Source: Marinobacter zhejiangensis
GTDB lineage: Bacteria > Pseudomonadota > Gammaproteobacteria > Pseudomonadales > Oleiphilaceae
NCBI RefSeq assembly: GCF_900114775.1
Contig: NZ_FOUE01000001.1
Location: 620,001-684,000 of the forward strand
Direction: 5' to 3'
Length of the DNA: 64,000 bases
Made by a program: the position numbers and the translations under genes. The notes below the pieces were generated by a model. That model did no database searches and was not told where the DNA came from. It was given only the letters and a program-made list of their open reading frames with translations. Positions 11,723 through 20,397 of this stretch are shown here, one piece after another; position 1 is the first letter of the stretch, and each line of letters starts with the position of its first letter.

Positions 11723-11738
11723 TTGGTTGGTATCTCTT

Positions 11739-11773
11739 CGTAAAATTGGTGGGGAACATCCAGCCATTTTACG
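11739..11773. promoter_or_regulatory. Inverted repeat in the MocR divergent region, possible operator
   Basis: CGTAAAAT at 11739-11746 is repeated in exact inverse as ATTTTACG at 11766-11773, separated by 19 bases. It sits between the proposed MocR start and the yggS-like gene. MocR regulators usually bind paired sites between themselves and the divergent target, so an operator role is plausible. No protein binding can be shown from sequence. Confidence 0.35.
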
Positions 11774-11860
11774 GCTAAAAATACCGTTTACAAACCGCCC
11801 ACTACGAACCACACCAAAATCCGCTGCTATGCCCACACAACCCCGCAGGAGGGATCGCTG

Positions 11861-12676
11861 ATGTCAGTACCCCCTGACATACAGACCGTTCATGACAAGC
11901 ACGGTCGTTACCCCGAGGCCACGTCAGTGGAGGATTTCACGCAGAACCTGGCTGAGGTAAAGGCACGCATTGAGGCCGCCTGCCTCCGTGCCGGCCGTGA
12001 TCCAGCAACGGTGCGTCTGTTACCGGTCAGTAAAACCAAGCCCGAGACCAGCCTCCGCCAGGCCTATGCCGCCGGTTGCCGGATGCTGGGTGAAAACAAG
12101 GTGCAAGAGGCACAGTGGAAGTGGCAGGCAATGCAGGACCTGAGTGACCTGCAGTGGTCGGTCATCGGTCACCTGCAAACCAATAAGGCTAAGTTGGTTG
12201 CGCGTTTTGCCAGCGAATTCCAGGCACTGGACAGCCTGCGCGTGGCGGAAGCGCTGGATCGCCGACTGCAGATCGAAGGCCGTTCACTGGACGTGTTCGT
12301 TCAGGTCAACACCTCCGGCGAAGCCAGCAAGTACGGCCTTTCCCCCGAAGACGTACCGGCCTTCATCCAGGCCTTGCCGGCGTTTACCGCATTACGCGTA
12401 CGAGGGCTGATGACGCTGGCACTGTTTTCCAGCGAGGCTGAACGGGTACGCCAATGCTTTGTGCGGTTACGCAACCTACGCGACCGGCTGCGGCAGAGCG
12501 CGCCGGCAGCGATCGGGCTGGATGAGTTGTCGATGGGCATGTCCGGCGACTTCGAGATTGCCATTGAAGAGGGCGCCACAGTGGTCCGTGTCGGCCAGGC
12601 CATCTTTGGCGCTCGCCCTCTGAAGAATAGCCACTTCTGGCCCGGCGAAACCAGCGCCGAGGAGCCACCATTGTGA
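11861..12676 (+). CDS. YggS/PLPBP-family pyridoxal-phosphate-binding protein
   Basis: A 271-residue protein of the YggS (PLP homeostasis, alanine-racemase-fold) family. Visible family motifs: PVSKTKP with the PLP lysine, GENKVQEAQ, WSVIGHLQTNKAK, VNTSGEASKYG, and LSMGMSGDFEIAIEEGATVV near the C-terminus. It is about 40 residues longer than typical YggS, with an N-terminal extension of about 25 residues and a short C-terminal tail. Family role: non-enzymatic carrier or buffer of PLP that affects amino-acid homeostasis. Start ATG 11861 follows GCAGGAGGG. The usual yggS neighbours (proC, pilT) are absent, so this may be a second copy dedicated to this cluster, an inference that needs the rest of the genome. 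Confidence 0.87.
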   Translation: MSVPPDIQTVHDKHGRYPEATSVEDFTQNLAEVKARIEAACLRAGRDPATVRLLPVSKTKPETSLRQAYAAGCRMLGENKVQEAQWKWQAMQDLSDLQWSVIGHLQTNKAKLVARFASEFQALDSLRVAEALDRRLQIEGRSLDVFVQVNTSGEASKYGLSPEDVPAFIQALPAFTALRVRGLMTLALFSSEAERVRQCFVRLRNLRDRLRQSAPAAIGLDELSMGMSGDFEIAIEEGATVVRVGQAIFGARPLKNSHFWPGETSAEEPPL

Positions 12677-12694
12677 TCCTCCCCTTTTCCACTC

Positions 12695-12723
12695 CCCGCC
12701 AGACCAAGCACGGTCTGGGCGGG
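12695..12723 (+). other. Strong stem-loop between the yggS-like gene and the aminotransferase
   Basis: CCCGCC-AGACC pairs with GGTCT-GGGCGGG around a loop of about 6 bases, with one bulged base. No T-run follows, so it is not a standard terminator. It could be an mRNA stability or partial-attenuation element within the operon, or have no role. Confidence 0.45.
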
Positions 12724-12766
12724 TGCTACGTCAATTTACGACCGATTTGAACGTGAGGACTCTTCG

Positions 12767-14005
12767 ATGCAAACTGCCACTTCCCACCTGATGCAGGCCT
12801 ATGACCGCCAGCCCGTTTCGTTCGTACGTGGCGACGGTGCGCGGCTGTGGGATGAGCAAGGTGAGGAATATCTGGACGCCATCGCGGGTGTCGCAGTCAC
12901 CAGTCTTGGCCACGCCCACCCGGAAATCACCGCCGTCATTGCCGAGCAGGCCGGGTTGCTGCTGCACACCTCCAACGTCTTCCGAATCCACTGGCAGGAA
13001 CAGCTGGGCGAGCGCCTGTGTGCACTGGCCGGTATGCAAAAGGCCTTCTTCTGCAACTCCGGCGCGGAAGCCAACGAAACCGCCCTGAAGGTGGCCAGGC
13101 TGTATGGCCATCGCAAACAGATCCCGGAACCCAAGATCCTTGTTATGGACAACGGCTTTCACGGCCGTACCATCGCAACGCTTTCCGCCACCGGCAGCCC
13201 CGGCAACCACCAGGGCTTCGAGCCATTACTGCCAGGCTTTCTGCGGGTGCCCCACAACGACATCGAAGCAGTGCGGCAGGCGGCTGCCCGGGAGTCCGGC
13301 ATCGTTGCAGTGCTGATTGAGCCTGTACAGGGTGAAGGTGGCATTCGCGTGGCCAGTGCCGACTACCTGCATGAGCTGCGAGAGGTGTGCGACCAACAGG
13401 GCTGGCTGCTGATGCTGGACGAGATTCAGACCGGCCTGGGCCGCACCGGCACCCTGTTCGGGCATGAGCACGCGGGCATCACCCCCGACGTGGTGACGCT
13501 GGCGAAAGCGCTGGGCAATGGTTTTCCCATCGGCACCTGCCTGGCCCGTGGCGCAGCCGCAAACCTGTTCTCTCCCGGTCAGCACGGCTCCACGTTTGGT
13601 GGCAACCCGCTGGCCTGCCGCGTCGCCTGCACCGTGCTCGACATTCTGACCCGCGACAGCCTGCCGGAGCGGGCCGCCAGGCTGGGTACTCGCCTGTTAT
13701 CCGGGTTACAGGCAGCCCTGGGCGATCACCCGGACATCACTGCCATCCGCGGTAAAGGACTGATGGTCGGGATTGAGCTGAACCGGAATTGCCAGGAACT
13801 GGTGGCGCGGGCACTCAAGGAGCAACACCTGCTCATCACGGTAACCCGCGACCGTGTCATCCGGCTGCTCCCGCCGCTGATTTGCGATGAAAAGCAGATC
13901 GACGACATCGTGGTGCGGGTGAGTGACTTGCTGTCCACCAGCACAGCGACCAAGCCGCCCCTCGCCGAAGCCGCAGCCAGCTTCCAACTCAACGTTTCCG
14001 AATGA
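12767..14005 (+). CDS. Acetylornithine/class III aminotransferase, ArgD-like
   Basis: A 412-residue fold-type I, class III aminotransferase of ArgD size. Motifs: [18 protein letters not shown] (PLP phosphate binding), [36 protein letters not shown] with the PLP-ring aspartate, and the Schiff-base lysine in [13 protein letters not shown]. Family reaction: N-acetylornithine plus 2-oxoglutarate to the semialdehyde plus glutamate; many relatives act on other omega-amino acids. No arg genes are nearby and it sits in a PLP-protein cluster, so a specialised substrate is possible; I therefore give no symbol. Start ATG 12767 has GTGAGGAC upstream. Its stop overlaps the next gene in an ATGA arrangement, implying coupled translation. 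Confidence 0.87.
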   Translation: MQTATSHLMQAYDRQPVSFVRGDGARLWDEQGEEYLDAIAGVAVTSLGHAHPEITAVIAEQAGLLLHTSNVFRIHWQEQLGERLCALAGMQKAFFCNSGAEANETALKVARLYGHRKQIPEPKILVMDNGFHGRTIATLSATGSPGNHQGFEPLLPGFLRVPHNDIEAVRQAAARESGIVAVLIEPVQGEGGIRVASADYLHELREVCDQQGWLLMLDEIQTGLGRTGTLFGHEHAGITPDVVTLAKALGNGFPIGTCLARGAAANLFSPGQHGSTFGGNPLACRVACTVLDILTRDSLPERAARLGTRLLSGLQAALGDHPDITAIRGKGLMVGIELNRNCQELVARALKEQHLLITVTRDRVIRLLPPLICDEKQIDDIVVRVSDLLSTSTATKPPLAEAAASFQLNVSE

Positions 14006-15288
14006 TAGGCCCTAGCCCCATGTACGACGCTTATATAACCCTCGCTGACTTCGACCCCGAACTGGCCGAAGCCGTCCGGCATGAAGAACGCCGCCAGGAG
14101 GATCACGCTGAACTGATCGCCTCCGAGAACTACGCCAGCCCGCTGGTCATGGCTATTCAGAGCTCGGTGTTCACCAACAAGTACGCCGAAGGTTATCCCG
14201 GCAAACGCTACTACAGCGGCTGCGAGCACGTGGATACGGCGGAGCGCCTGGCCATTGAGCGGGCCCGGGCGCTGTTTAACTGTGACTATGCCAACGTCCA
14301 GCCCCATTCTGGTGCCCAGGCCAACGCAGCGGTGTTCCTGGCGCTGACCAATCCCGGCGACACCGTGATGGGGATGAACCTGGCTCAGGGCGGCCATCTG
14401 ACCCACGGTAATCCGTCCAACTTTTCCGGTCGCCACTACAGGATCGTGCCCTATGGACTCGACCCCGAGACCGGGCTGATCGACTATGACGAGATGGAGC
14501 GCATTGCCCTGGAGGCCCGACCCAAGATGCTCATCGGTGGCTTCTCAGCCTATTCCCGTCACAAGGACTGGGCGCGGATGCGCGCGATCGCCGACAAAGT
14601 GGGCGCGATCTTCTGGGTAGACATGGCCCATGTTGCAGGCCTGGTGGCGGCCGGCGAATACCCTGACCCACTGCCCCACGCTCACGTCGTAACCAGCACC
14701 ACCCACAAGACCCTGCGGGGCCCCCGGGGCGGAATCATCCTCGCGAAAGGACAGGACGAGGATTTCTGCAAGAAGCTCAATTCAGCGGTCTTTCCCGGTA
14801 TCCAGGGCGGCCCGCTGATGCACGTGATTGCCGCCAAAGCGGTGGCTTTCAGAGAGGCGCTGCAGCCTGAGTTCAGGGCCTACCAGCGCCAGGTCCTGAG
14901 TAATGCCCGGGCCATGGCTGCCGTGATCCAGAGCCGGGGCTACCGGATCGTGTCCAATGGCACCGACAACCACCTGATACTGATCGACCTCTCCAGCCTG
15001 CCGTATACCGGCAAGGATGCTGACGCCGCGCTGAGCGACGCCTATATCACCACGAACAAGAATTCAGTCCCGAACGACCCACGGTCGCCCTTTGTGACCT
15101 CAGGGCTGCGTATCGGTACTCCGGCAGTGACGACACGGGGCCTTGGCGTGGCTGAATGTGAACAACTTGCCGGCTGGCTGTGCGATGTACTGGATGCCTT
15201 GACCTCAGGCGAACAGGCGTTGGCAAAGGTTCGTCGTCGGGTACGCGAACACGTGGTGGCGTTGTGTCGCCGCTACCCGGTGTACTGA
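14002..15288 (+). CDS. glyA: Serine hydroxymethyltransferase
   Basis: A 428-residue SHMT of normal family length. Motifs: [60 protein letters not shown], and [13 protein letters not shown] with the PLP lysine. It interconverts serine plus tetrahydrofolate with glycine plus methylene-tetrahydrofolate, and SHMTs also cleave beta-hydroxy amino acids. The start overlaps the stop of the aminotransferase by 4 bases; an alternative ATG at 14020 ([10 protein letters not shown]) would give the more usual N-terminus. Because housekeeping glyA normally lies elsewhere, this may be a second isozyme, not testable from this window. Confidence 0.92.
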   Translation: MIGPSPMYDAYITLADFDPELAEAVRHEERRQEDHAELIASENYASPLVMAIQSSVFTNKYAEGYPGKRYYSGCEHVDTAERLAIERARALFNCDYANVQPHSGAQANAAVFLALTNPGDTVMGMNLAQGGHLTHGNPSNFSGRHYRIVPYGLDPETGLIDYDEMERIALEARPKMLIGGFSAYSRHKDWARMRAIADKVGAIFWVDMAHVAGLVAAGEYPDPLPHAHVVTSTTHKTLRGPRGGIILAKGQDEDFCKKLNSAVFPGIQGGPLMHVIAAKAVAFREALQPEFRAYQRQVLSNARAMAAVIQSRGYRIVSNGTDNHLILIDLSSLPYTGKDADAALSDAYITTNKNSVPNDPRSPFVTSGLRIGTPAVTTRGLGVAECEQLAGWLCDVLDALTSGEQALAKVRRRVREHVVALCRRYPVY

Positions 15289-15624
15289 ACGCTGCCAACC
15301 GATACCGGGTGATGGGCCCAAAGCTCTAGCTGGCTCTTCACCCCGTGCGGCATCCCAGACCTCCCCTCCCAGACCCTCGTGTCGGCAGCGCTGCTGCTTG
15401 GAGCCGACGGCCACCCCGCAATGCCAAAAATTGGCCTGATCGGCCAGCCTCTGCCGCGCCAAACGTCATGGAAGCGCCACAAGTCACCGTTAGCATGCGC
15501 ACCACATCTTCCAGCCCGTCATGCAGTAGTTGAACGGTGAGAGACGTCAGTATCTTCATCCGCTGAAACAGACGCTCCGGGCTTGGTAGCAGCTGCCAAC
15601 TGAAGAATCCGGAGCGCCAGAACC
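15289..15624. other. Non-coding gap between glyA and the metallophosphoesterase gene
   Basis: 336 bases with no supported gene. I found no clear terminator for the upstream PLP cluster and no well-spaced sigma70 promoter. The last bases contain GGAG about 9 bases before the next start codon, which serves as its ribosome site. Confidence 0.5.
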
Positions 15625-17199
15625 ATGAAGACAACCGAACAATCCGTCAGTCCGATCGACCGTACCCGACGAACCCTGGTCGCAAGCATGGGTGGCATGG
15701 CCGCCCTGGGCTTGTCCGGATGTGGTGGAGGCAGCGATTCAAGCAACCCCGAAGCTGGGGGGACAACGCCAACACCGCCAAAAAACAACGGGAATGACCC
15801 CACGCCTCCGGTTGATAACGTGGTTCCGGATATCCCCGACACCGACCTGTACCCGTCCGACGGCAGCCATCCCCCCCGAGGGGTGCATGCAAGCATAACG
15901 GGCGACCCACATACTTCACGGACCATCACCTGGTTTACCGATGGGCTGGAGCCTCCGCTTTCGTTCGTTCGGTTTTCCCAGGATTCGTCCATCTTCGACG
16001 CCCAGGGCAACCCCCGGGTGCCGCTGGAACACAGCGTGACCAGTGAGGAAAGCGATACCTTCGGCGTTGCGGCCAAAACTCATCGGGCCACGCTCACGGC
16101 CCTCGATCCCGAGCTGCCCATTTTCTATCAGGTGGGTTCGGATATCGGCGGCTGGTCGAGGATCTACACCCTGCCTCCCCTGCCGACAGAGCAATGGACA
16201 TTTGTACATTACGGCGACCAGGGGACAACCGACAACGCGCAAAAGCTGCACGCCGAACTTCTCCGGCACCCCAAACACCTGTGCCTGATTGCCGGTGACT
16301 TGTCCTACGCCAATGGCGACCAGGTGATCTGGGACCTGTGGTTCGACCAGAACGAACCCCATATGGCAAGCACCGTGACGCTGGCGGCCCCAGGCAACCA
16401 CGAGAATAAAGATGGTGCTCTCCTGGAGTCCGCCGGTGGCTTCAAGACCCGGCTGTCGCACCCACAGCCCGACATTTCCGTGGTGGCGTCCAACCCAGGC
16501 AGCACCTTTTACAGCTTCGACATCAACCGGGTTCATTTCCTGGTCAGCAGTGCCGGTGCCGTTATTGAAGACTTCTCCCTTCCCGAGGAGCTCATCAACA
16601 TGGAAGTGGACCTGTCCAAGGCGGCTTTGCGCCGCCTTGCCGGAGAGATTGACTTTATTGTCGTGGTACAACACTACCCAATCTGGACCGATCAGGAAGG
16701 ACGGTCGCCCGCCAACTTTACCCTGGTCGCACTTCAGGAGCAGATCCTGGTGCGCTACGGCGTGGATTTGCTACTGGTCGGACACGATCACATCTACCAA
16801 CGCTCAGCCCCGATGTTTTACGGCATCCCGAACCCCCAGGGTTATGTTCAGGTGCTTGCCGGCACCGGTGGAGCATCCGTCCGTCTCTTCGACGAAGCCC
16901 CGCAGGCCTGGAGCGAATCCGAGTTCGTGGGCATCGGGTTTGTCACCTACGACGTCGAGCCCGGGCGAATCCGGGCCAACTTTTGGGGAGCCGGACCCGA
17001 AGGCCTTGATGACAGCTCCCGTCAAACGGTCACCGAAGCCTTCTCAATCCGCGATTCCTTCGAAGTCCACAAGCGGTCGTTGCTTTCAGCCAGGGAGCAC
17101 GCCGTCCTGCCGAGGGACAAGTCTGAAATCCTGAAAAACTATGCGCTGGTGGCCTACGACACCAAGCAGCGCAACCACCGGGACGAGCACGAGTGCTGA
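15625..17199 (+). CDS. Exported lipoprotein metallophosphoesterase (purple acid phosphatase-like)
   Basis: A 524-residue protein. The N-terminus has a twin-arginine-like motif (RTRRTLVAS, Arg15-Arg16) and a lipobox LSGC with Cys33, so it is probably a Tat-exported, lipid-anchored protein, followed by a Gly/Ser/Pro-rich linker. A fibronectin-like N-domain (about 85-185) precedes the calcineurin-type metal site: YGDQG (Asp198), AGDLSYANGD (Asp225), GNHE (Asn258-His259), QHYP (His350) and GHDHIYQRS (His387, His389). These ligands fit a binuclear metal phosphoesterase of the purple acid phosphatase group. Reaction: hydrolysis of phosphate esters outside the inner membrane; substrate unknown. Start ATG 15625 has GGAG upstream. 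The stop overlaps the next start by one base. Confidence 0.88.
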   Translation: MKTTEQSVSPIDRTRRTLVASMGGMAALGLSGCGGGSDSSNPEAGGTTPTPPKNNGNDPTPPVDNVVPDIPDTDLYPSDGSHPPRGVHASITGDPHTSRTITWFTDGLEPPLSFVRFSQDSSIFDAQGNPRVPLEHSVTSEESDTFGVAAKTHRATLTALDPELPIFYQVGSDIGGWSRIYTLPPLPTEQWTFVHYGDQGTTDNAQKLHAELLRHPKHLCLIAGDLSYANGDQVIWDLWFDQNEPHMASTVTLAAPGNHENKDGALLESAGGFKTRLSHPQPDISVVASNPGSTFYSFDINRVHFLVSSAGAVIEDFSLPEELINMEVDLSKAALRRLAGEIDFIVVVQHYPIWTDQEGRSPANFTLVALQEQILVRYGVDLLLVGHDHIYQRSAPMFYGIPNPQGYVQVLAGTGGASVRLFDEAPQAWSESEFVGIGFVTYDVEPGRIRANFWGAGPEGLDDSSRQTVTEAFSIRDSFEVHKRSLLSAREHAVLPRDKSEILKNYALVAYDTKQRNHRDEHEC

Positions 17200-17762
17200 T
17201 GGCGCGCCGGATTGCCCGATGGGTGGGCACTGTCGTTGGAGGTAGCCGCTTTGTGCTACTGACACTGGCCATCGTTGCCCAGCCCGTGTCGGTGCAGGCT
17301 GAGCCCCGTCTGCTTGGTTGGCAGGACCTGGTCCCCCTTGGGTGGCCCGACCGCGACCCACTGGATGGCCAGGATATTTCCCAGCTGGACGATGGTGACC
17401 CGGAAGCCCAACGTCTGTATGCCGTGCTCAGGGAGTATTTGGACAACGCCCCGGTCGTTCCATCGCTGGACAATGAAACCGTTGCCATACCCGGCTTTGT
17501 CGTTCCTCTGCGCTTCGAACCTCAAACCCAAACGATTCAGGAATTCCTGCTGGTTCCTTTCAGCGGCGCCTGTATTCATGTGCCACCACCGGCAAGCAAC
17601 CAGATCATTCTGGTAAACGCCGAGCTCGCCGCCAGGCAGTTCCCGGCACATCCAGACGCACCGGTTCTGGTCACCGGCCGGCTCAGCATCGAACACGCCG
17701 AATCCGAACTCGCCGTTTCAAGTTATCGGCTGGATGCCAGCCAGATTACCCCTTACCGCTAA
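17199..17762 (+). CDS. Secreted DUF3299-type protein
   Basis: A 187-residue protein with an N-terminal export signal (hydrophobic core after MARRIARWVG, ending near VQAEP). The mature part contains WQDLVPLGW, IPGFVVPL, LVPFSGACIHVPPP and VTGRLSIE, which I recognise as the DUF3299 pattern, a family of periplasmic proteins with no established function. ATG 17199 overlaps the TGA of the phosphoesterase by one base (TGATG), so the two are translationally coupled; a GTG at 17193 is also in frame. Coupling to a metallophosphoesterase and a PHP-type lipoprotein suggests a role in the same extracytoplasmic process. Function is not inferable further. Confidence 0.75.
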   Translation: MARRIARWVGTVVGGSRFVLLTLAIVAQPVSVQAEPRLLGWQDLVPLGWPDRDPLDGQDISQLDDGDPEAQRLYAVLREYLDNAPVVPSLDNETVAIPGFVVPLRFEPQTQTIQEFLLVPFSGACIHVPPPASNQIILVNAELAARQFPAHPDAPVLVTGRLSIEHAESELAVSSYRLDASQITPYR

Positions 17763-17801
17763 AAAACTGACACCTGGAACCTAACCTCTCTGGAGACATC
17801 C

Positions 17802-20282
17802 ATGCACCGTTACTGGACCATCGCATTGCTGACCGCCACCTTATCCTTGACCGGCTGTGGCGGCTCATCGTCGGACAATGAACAGCCCCAGCCCCCGGAC
17901 AAACAACAGCCCGCCCAACCCGATCCGCCTCCAACCGATGGAACCGCCGACATCAGCGTCAACGCAGGCGCGGACCTCACCGTCAATGAGGCCGATGAAT
18001 TTACTCTCTACGGCAGTAGCGAGCTGACCGGGCAGAGTGATCAACCCGTCGTGCGGGTGCTCTGGACGCAGCTCGAAGGGCCTTTTGCCGCGGTACTGAC
18101 CCAGCCCGATCAGAACCTGGTTAGCTTTAGTGCGCCCCAGGTGGAAGGCAACGGCAACACACTGGTGTTCCAGTTCGAGGTCGAAACACTGGACGGCCAG
18201 ATCTATACGGATAAGGTCACTGTGACGGTGCGCGATGTAATTGCGAATACACTACCGGAGGTGTTTGCCGGGCAAGACCGCTCGGTGATTGGCGGCGAAC
18301 CCTTCACCCTGGTGGGCACCGCCGCGGACGACGATGGCATAGCGTCAGTGCGTTGGAGCCTGGTCGACCCCGTCGAGCCGATATCGATCAGCGGTGCCGA
18401 GACCCAACAGGCAACCGTTACCCTGCCCAGGGTCTCCGAAAACCGGACCTACCGCTTTGCTTTCCAGGCTGTGGATAACCACGGCGGGGCGTCCGTGGAC
18501 GTGGTTGCCGTGACCGCCCAACCTGCGGTCACCAACACCGCCCCGGTACTCCAGGGTCTGCAAGTGAACCCGGGCGTAGCAACCGGCGGCGAATACGTAG
18601 CGCTTCAGGCTCAGGCGATAGATGCCGAAAACGATGCCATCCAGTATGAATGGACGCAGTCACCGAACGACCCATTCCCCCTGGCCATCCGCGAAGCCTC
18701 CGCCGCCAACGCCCAGATTGTTGTGCCGGAGTTGAGTGATCCAGTCACCCTGAACTTTACCGTGACGGTCACCGATGGCGCCCTCCAGGACAGCCGTTCG
18801 GCAGAGCTTCAGATTGTGCCCCGAGCAGAACCCAAGCCCGGCTTTTTCGACTGCCTGTTCAACCCGTTTCAGGCGGACTGCCCGCTGCAACTGATTGGTG
18901 ACTTGATCGGGGATGGCGGTGTGCTGCGATGCGAGGATAACCCATTCTCGCTCGACTGCCCCTTGAACACCCTGGCCCGGGTCAGCCCGCCGATTGCGGA
19001 ATGTCTGGTCGAGCCAACTCTGGAAGGATGCGCGCAGGTTCTCGGACAACTAGCAGACCCACTGTTCGTTTTCCGTACCCTGCCCAGGCCGGATATGGCT
19101 TCTGAATGCACCCCAGCTTTTGATGAGCTGAGTTTTGAGCATTACGCCGGGGTTATCCACGGTCACACCGGCTATTCCGATGGCGCCATCGGATCCCGCC
19201 CTGCCACCGCATTTGATCGTGTGGCCCAGCAAGGCCACAGCTTCATGGCGGTCACAGACCACTCGGACAATGCCCGCCTGCCCCTGACCGTCACCGGCGA
19301 CTGCTTTTCCGAACAGTTCCTGGACTGCCTGATTGCCGATGCGGAAAACCCCGAAGACAGCTTCCGTAAGTGGTACGCCACCCGGGATCAGGCGCTGGAA
19401 GCTTCCAGCCCGACATTCACTGCGCTGCGCGGGTTAGAGTGGACCTCTGACCGCTTCGGGCACCTGAATGTGCTCTTCTCCGATCACGTGATCAATGCCA
19501 AGACCGGTCCCGGCTACCTGGTGTCCATGGGGCTGTTCTGGCAGTGGTTCCTGTACCCGGATTTCCTGGGTGGTGGCAATGACGGCGTATTGGTGTTCAA
19601 CCACCCCGGCCGGGAAGACCTGTTTGAGAACATCCTGTCGACCATCCCCGGTGGCGGTGACCCGGCCTTTGCCTTTAACAACTTCGAACACGTTCCCGGA
19701 GCAAACATGCGGGTGGTGGGCCTTGAGGTGTTTGGCAAAGGCTCCGAGTACGACAGCGCCGGGCGAGGCGGCAGCTGGCTGTCTTACGCCCTCGACAAAG
19801 GCTGGTACCTGGGTGCCGTCGGATCGGAAGATCACCATGGCACCAGCTGGGGCGCTCCGTCCTTACCGAAAACGGTGATGATTGCCCGTTCCAACAGTGT
19901 CAGTGACCTGAAAGAAGCCATGCTGGCCCGTCGGTTCTATGCCGTCGCCCAGAACTTCAATGATATCCGGATGGATTTCCGCATCGACAACGCCCCCATG
20001 GGTTCGCGACTTGGCCGCTCCGAGGGGTTCACCCTGCAGGGACGGTTCGAGGTCAATCGCGGCCCCGAAGCGTTTAACAGCGTGGTGGAAATGGTGACCC
20101 GGGGCAATCGCGTGGTACAGACGTTTTCAGGATCGCAGAGTACGTTCAGTATCGATGTTTCAGCGGATGAGCCGTACTACTTCCTCAGGGTCAGGAATCC
20201 TGAAACCGGGCGTCCGGTGGCGTTCTCCAGCCCGATCTGGGTAGAAGCGGATGCGGCACCGAAGCCGTTGTGCCGATACTAG
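17802..20282 (+). CDS. Large lipoprotein with Ig/PKD-like repeats and C-terminal PHP-type metallohydrolase domain
   Basis: An 826-residue protein with a lipoprotein signal (lipobox LTGC, Cys19) and a Pro/Gln-rich linker. Two to three Ig/PKD-like domains follow (about 45-345; repeats with NAGADLTVNE and FAGQDRSVIGGE). Then come three CX8C units (Cys351/360, 377/386, 401/410) and from about 440 a PHP-like domain with HGHTGYSDG (His453, His455), TDHSD (486-489), FNHPG (His601) and GSEDHHG (His678-His679), the set expected for a metal-dependent phosphoesterase. The last 120 residues look like a beta-sandwich. It starts 39 bases after the DUF3299 gene with GGAG upstream. It may be a DUF3604-type enzyme acting at the cell envelope. 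Substrate unknown. Confidence 0.8.
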   Translation: MHRYWTIALLTATLSLTGCGGSSSDNEQPQPPDKQQPAQPDPPPTDGTADISVNAGADLTVNEADEFTLYGSSELTGQSDQPVVRVLWTQLEGPFAAVLTQPDQNLVSFSAPQVEGNGNTLVFQFEVETLDGQIYTDKVTVTVRDVIANTLPEVFAGQDRSVIGGEPFTLVGTAADDDGIASVRWSLVDPVEPISISGAETQQATVTLPRVSENRTYRFAFQAVDNHGGASVDVVAVTAQPAVTNTAPVLQGLQVNPGVATGGEYVALQAQAIDAENDAIQYEWTQSPNDPFPLAIREASAANAQIVVPELSDPVTLNFTVTVTDGALQDSRSAELQIVPRAEPKPGFFDCLFNPFQADCPLQLIGDLIGDGGVLRCEDNPFSLDCPLNTLARVSPPIAECLVEPTLEGCAQVLGQLADPLFVFRTLPRPDMASECTPAFDELSFEHYAGVIHGHTGYSDGAIGSRPATAFDRVAQQGHSFMAVTDHSDNARLPLTVTGDCFSEQFLDCLIADAENPEDSFRKWYATRDQALEASSPTFTALRGLEWTSDRFGHLNVLFSDHVINAKTGPGYLVSMGLFWQWFLYPDFLGGGNDGVLVFNHPGREDLFENILSTIPGGGDPAFAFNNFEHVPGANMRVVGLEVFGKGSEYDSAGRGGSWLSYALDKGWYLGAVGSEDHHGTSWGAPSLPKTVMIARSNSVSDLKEAMLARRFYAVAQNFNDIRMDFRIDNAPMGSRLGRSEGFTLQGRFEVNRGPEAFNSVVEMVTRGNRVVQTFSGSQSTFSIDVSADEPYYFLRVRNPETGRPVAFSSPIWVEADAAPKPLCRY

Positions 20283-20306
20283 GCCAGGACAAGCCTGCCG
20301 CTAACA

Positions 20307-20343
20307 CGAAAAAGCCTTCTACCCCGGCTGGGGGTAGAAGGCT
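20307..20343 (-). terminator. Rho-independent terminator of glmS
   Basis: AGCCTTCTACCCC (20313-20325) pairs with GGGGTAGAAGGCT (20331-20343), a 13-bp stem with a 5-base loop. Read leftwards, the stem ends in a short T-run. It lies 55 bases past the glmS stop; on the plus strand it could also slow transcription coming from the PHP lipoprotein gene. Confidence 0.8.
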
Positions 20344-20397
20344 GTTCAGGCACTGCGATGAGGGTGACCGGAGTGGCCCTTTGCCAACCGGCAGGCC

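Noticed and set aside
13980..14020. Glycine riboswitch before glyA
   Set aside because: The glyA start overlaps the preceding gene by 4 bases, so there is no leader to hold one.
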